Source: Casuarius casuarius
Taxonomy: Eukaryota > Chordata > Aves > Casuariiformes > Casuariidae
Direction: 5' to 3'
Length of the DNA stretch: 64,000 nucleotides
Assembly (NCBI GenBank): GCA_003342895.1
Contig: PTFA01000028.1
Coordinates: 2,782,505 to 2,846,504 of the forward strand
Part shown: positions 60,076-64,000 of the stretch, one piece after another
Layout: each line of letters opens with the position of its first letter
Position numbering within the stretch: the stretch's first letter is position 1
Made by a program: the position numbers and the translations under genes
Notes under the pieces: generated by a model
The model's input: only the letters and a program-made list of their open reading frames with translations
The model's database searches: none
Told to the model about the DNA's origin: nothing

Positions 60076-63000
60076 GTAAGTAGACTTATTTCCCGCACAA
60101 ATATGTAAGTTATAATTGTCAGCCATTAAGTCTAACCAAACTTGGCTTGTATCCAGGTCTCACAAACTATTATTATTGTGATAGAGGTTTTAATATTTTG
60201 ATGACATAGTTAAAGTGTTAATTTTGCTCAGAACATAGTCTAGGCAGCATACATGTGTGTCAGTAACACATTTATAATTCCTAACAGTTTTAGGTTTTAA
60301 CATGTTTTCACTGCAATTATTTGCTACTTTATTTTGAAGGTTCATAGAGTTTAAATTAATTAACTAATAGGTTCTAAGTGAGTTAATCTTTCACACTACT
60401 TTCTTGTGGATCTAACTTTGCATCCTCATTTTCCTGTCCTTATTACTGTCTCTTTGGGAAATCCTTCTAATTTTAATAGAGTTCTGCTTGACTGCTGCTA
60501 ATAGAGTGTAGGAATATACATGCTTAAATACTGCTTTAAATGAAGAATCTCTAGATACACTTCATTCATGATCTATTTTTCATTGCTGTTTTTAGTCTGT
60601 GATTCATTTTACAATTTTATTTATTAATTTCAAAGAGGAGGCGGTTGCAAATGAAATTGATATGTTAATGCTTTTTTATTTCCGAATTGAGCCTTATGTG
60701 TTTACTTAAACGTAGATGTCGTCTTGAATTATATGTACAGAGAGTGTGACTCCATATGACTACAGCATGGAAATGTTTACAGAATGATTGAAGTGATTTT
60801 CTGTAGACTGATTTGTTTTTCAGTTGGCTTATTTAGATGTCAATTATATTAAACAGTTTAACTTTCCAAGTTCACCAGTTACATGAATTTTCTTCTTTGC
60901 ATTCAATATCTGTGAGTTTTAGTACCTAATATTAAAAAAAATTTAGAAACTTGGTTTAAAAAGATCTAGAAGAACGATTTCTCTAAATAAGGAAGAGTAA
61001 GATTTACCAAATAATCGAGTATATGTATATGATCAGCCTTGTAAACATAATTTGAGACAGGCTTTTTATCCCGTACAGAGTCACCTTAATTTCAAAGCAG
61101 ATTTCTTTTCTTGGTGCACTTAAAGTACCATAGAATTATCCCTAGAATTATCAAGCCCTTAATGGAGATAATGTCTTTTGACAGTTCAGGTTGAGTCACT
61201 GGAGTAAAACACAACTGGCTTTGATTTGCAGTGTTTATTTTCTTACTTGCTTGTTTTGGTCCCTTTTTTTTTTTTTAATAATTAATTCAACAGATTCAAC
61301 TGAAAACATGTCTGACATTGTTTCTGGCTGCATGAGGCACACCGTATGAACATATAAGTGAATTGTTCTGTCTAGATGTAATTTATACCTGGTAAAAAAC
61401 TAACTTTCGTAGTGCCTAAAAACAGAAGTGATACTTGTATTCTCTTTTGTTTTGTGCCCAACGTTTTCTGAGTGCATTTGGACTTTAGAATATGGTCTAT
61501 CACTTCTTCTTGCTTTTTGCAAGCAACAGTATTATTCCAAATGGCAGAATCCTTTAATAACAGAAGCCATTAAAGTCACTCCCATGAAAAATGGTGCAGA
61601 GTACCGTAGCTGAGATTCATTCACCCCTTATGATCAGCTTGTCCCCAGAGTACTCTTACATTCTAAGGCTGGCAGCCTTCTCTGGAAGGTCCCATTTCAG
61701 ATACTTCTCGTTTTCCTTGAAGGTTGAAGGTTTCCTTTTTGTTTCATTTTTCAAACTTGATCTAAATAGTTATTGCTGTCTGTGTTGGTATCTCTATAAT
61801 GATTTGCTTTGTATACCTCTTTGTAATAATTATACATTTCAGAAATTTGAACTTGGAAAAGCAAAACAATATAACATAGAAAGCTATTATCATTTTTGTT
61901 TGATTGATAGAAAATACCAAGGGCCAGCCCTCAGAAAACTCAACTTCTTTAAGGTGTCCCGGTCATGGTTTTGGTTAGCTTTGGTCACTCACTGAAAATC
62001 TCAGTGTATCTTTTATATTATTAACCTGACCTTTTTCCAAAATGTTGCTTTTATTTATTTGTCAAGAATTTTAATGATTGTTCTCTTGTGTGAAAGGAAT
62101 GTAAGAGATAATCGCTCTACAATTATTTATAGTTTTAAGGGCTAAGATAAATATACTGAAACTTTAAAAATTAAGGCTCCGGTAAGAACTGAATTCAATA
62201 CTTTATCAGCTAGTCCTAGGTGATGTGGATCTTTGAATATATACTATGTAGCTAGTTCCTTTAGGGCCTTCTCACTAGTTGAAAATGTGTAATGCAGTGT
62301 ATTCTAACTTATATTACTTTTCTGTTTTCACAAACAAAACAGTGAGATGGTCCTAAGGTGTGTTTTGTTTAACAGTGAAGTTCTTGAATTCATCTGTGGG
62401 AAACTGTCTGCTTGTATGCATCCTGATTTATAGCTGCCAGGTTATATGTATTGGAAAACATAATTTTAATGCATATGAATAAATAGTTAATTCTTATCCA
62501 GAAATTTTGTAACAATATAGGAGGTTTTTATATGATCATGAGTAGGAAGGCAGCTGTAATCTGAGAACTGATATCTGTTGAAAAGGTTGACTGTTTCAAT
62601 AAGCAATCTCTGTTTAAATACAGATTACAGTATGGCAGGAGATTTAAAACTCCTGCTCTGTTATATGTCAATCTACATGTGCAACTGTTCCATTAAATTA
62701 AGCTTTGATAATTAAGAAAAATATGAAGTTGTGTGTGTACACTGGAAAGAGGTGTCAAATGAAGTTTGGCTCGGTATGCATTTATTACCTAACAAGTAGT
62801 TCTACGAGCAGAACTAATTGTTTTGTTTCCTTGGATTTGCTATGTCTCTAGGAACTGGCCACCTTCTGTGTGTAGGAGGGTGTGAACTCTAGTTTTTCCT
62901 CTGGTGAGGGCGTTTGTTTCTCTTGTGGACCAGTAAGATCTGAGTGTAGATTGCAGCCTTTCCCTTGGTTCAGATACCTGCCGTCCGTCTCCTCTACTTG

Positions 63001-64000
63001 ACTGCATATTTTCGTGAAGACTGTAGTAATGCAAATATCTTTGAGTTCTCTGTCCTGTCTGTCAAATTCGTTTGAAATTGTCCAGTAAGTTCAAAAGTAA
63101 TTAAGAGGAGCCACTGACATGTGGAGTGTGATGCTGATACTTTTTCCACAGAAAACTGGAATGCAAGCAAATACGCTGAGGCATCCAAATCTTTTCAATA
63201 ACATATTTACATATGTAACATAAGTATAGTATAATTAATAATTATAGAGTAATTATAGAATTAGACACCTTTTTATTGCTAAGGAATGATTGATTGAGTT
63301 TGGAACTATCATACTCTTAACTTGTGGGACGCAAGTGTAAACTTAATGGATTTTTTTTGTTTTTCTTTATTTGCATTTGGTAATGTTTAATTCTGGCATA
63401 GTTTGAATAGCTGCTCTTGGCACAGGGTACAAGGCTTTATAGTCACAGTACAAGACAGGAGCACTTTGAGTCCCTGTTTTTCTTTCTTTCTGCATCCCAG
63501 GCAATGGAAGAGAGTGAGTGGCTCCTCTCTTCTGTGTCTTTCGGGTTTATGCAGCCTAAAGAGAGGAGGTTAAGAATATATCACATCTCTGTCTCAACCT
63601 AAGGATATACTGAGCTAAGTTTACACGCCAAAGATGTTGAAAGTGGATAGGCCCCTTTTCTCCTGTTCCAGGCCATGAGTTTCATCTGCTTACCTTGAGG
63701 TGGCTTTGGTCCTCCTCTGGTTGCACAGGAAGTCTAATCCAGTTCAGTAAAATGGTAGAAAGTTAATCTTGCAAAAAAAGAAATAGTGAGCTATTCAGCT
63801 CAGCAGTATCTTGAAGCATGCCCTCAGGAAAACTTCATAAAGGAAGTCTTGTAACTACTGTAGATATCCCAGGAAAAGAGAAAATAGGCAAAAATCAAGC
63901 TGAAATCCAGTTAAGGTTTCTTTCTTCTTGACCCTGTGACCAACTTGGGAGCTGTGTTAAAATTGCTGATAAAGGGCCAAATGAAGTAGCTAGGCTGTAG
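60076..64000 (+). other. FCHO2: FCHO2 intron 11, 5' part (continues past window)
   Basis: Begins with a consensus gtaagt donor. The family sequence continues with a segment like NIPDVDEEGYS. I searched the rest of the window for it by eye and did not find it, so the acceptor lies downstream. The content is AT-rich; no recognised repeat or RNA gene. Confidence 0.8.

Noticed and set aside
63470..63560. Acceptor-like 'ctgcatcccag' followed by GCAATGGAAGAGA|gtgagt as the next FCHO2 exon
   Set aside because: The encoded residues (AMEE) do not match the FCHO2 continuation after ECPDADS, and 13 nt would break the frame.

Overview
The window is vertebrate nuclear DNA, most probably from a bird. It is AT-rich and intron-dominated, with one sharp CpG island, few interspersed repeats and old, decayed CR1-type and MIR-like remnants. 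The only gene I can support is the 5' part of FCHO2 (FCH/F-BAR domain only protein 2) on the + strand. It was recognised by joining eleven exons into an uninterrupted 313-codon frame that follows the family F-BAR sequence from the start Met to the linker. The species is not determinable from the sequence.

Layout. 1 to about 9.28 kb: upstream intergenic DNA with no convincing gene, a degenerate antisense CR1/L3-like LINE 3' end (about 6275-6965), a GC-rich hairpin (678-730) and one isolated exon-like block (1447-1523). About 9.285-10.48 kb: CpG-island promoter with NRF1-type sites, exon 1 with a triple ATG, a G-run-rich start of intron 1 and a 140-base assembly gap. 9820-60075: FCHO2 coding exons 1-11, with introns from 88 bp to 17.7 kb. 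60076 to the end: the 5' part of intron 11. The next coding exon was not found, so the mu-homology domain half of the protein lies beyond the window.

The encoded part is the complete F-BAR domain (about residues 1-270) plus the start of the linker, with a polybasic stretch (KPRKRK). In characterised vertebrates FCHO2 is a plasma-membrane clathrin-pit protein: the F-BAR dimer binds PI(4,5)P2-rich membrane and the linker region contacts and activates AP2. No other gene in the window is supported. The longest remaining open frames look like intronic chance frames.

No undescribed biological system is evident. The points most worth checking concern RNA processing and regulation of FCHO2: an in-frame 45-nt exon 9 behind a 17.7-kb intron with an AAG acceptor, a non-consensus donor on the 88-bp intron 4, a possible in-frame 39-nt cryptic exon, a possible intronic polyadenylated terminal exon, the NRF1/uORF/triple-ATG arrangement, two CTCF-like motifs, and some composition anomalies.
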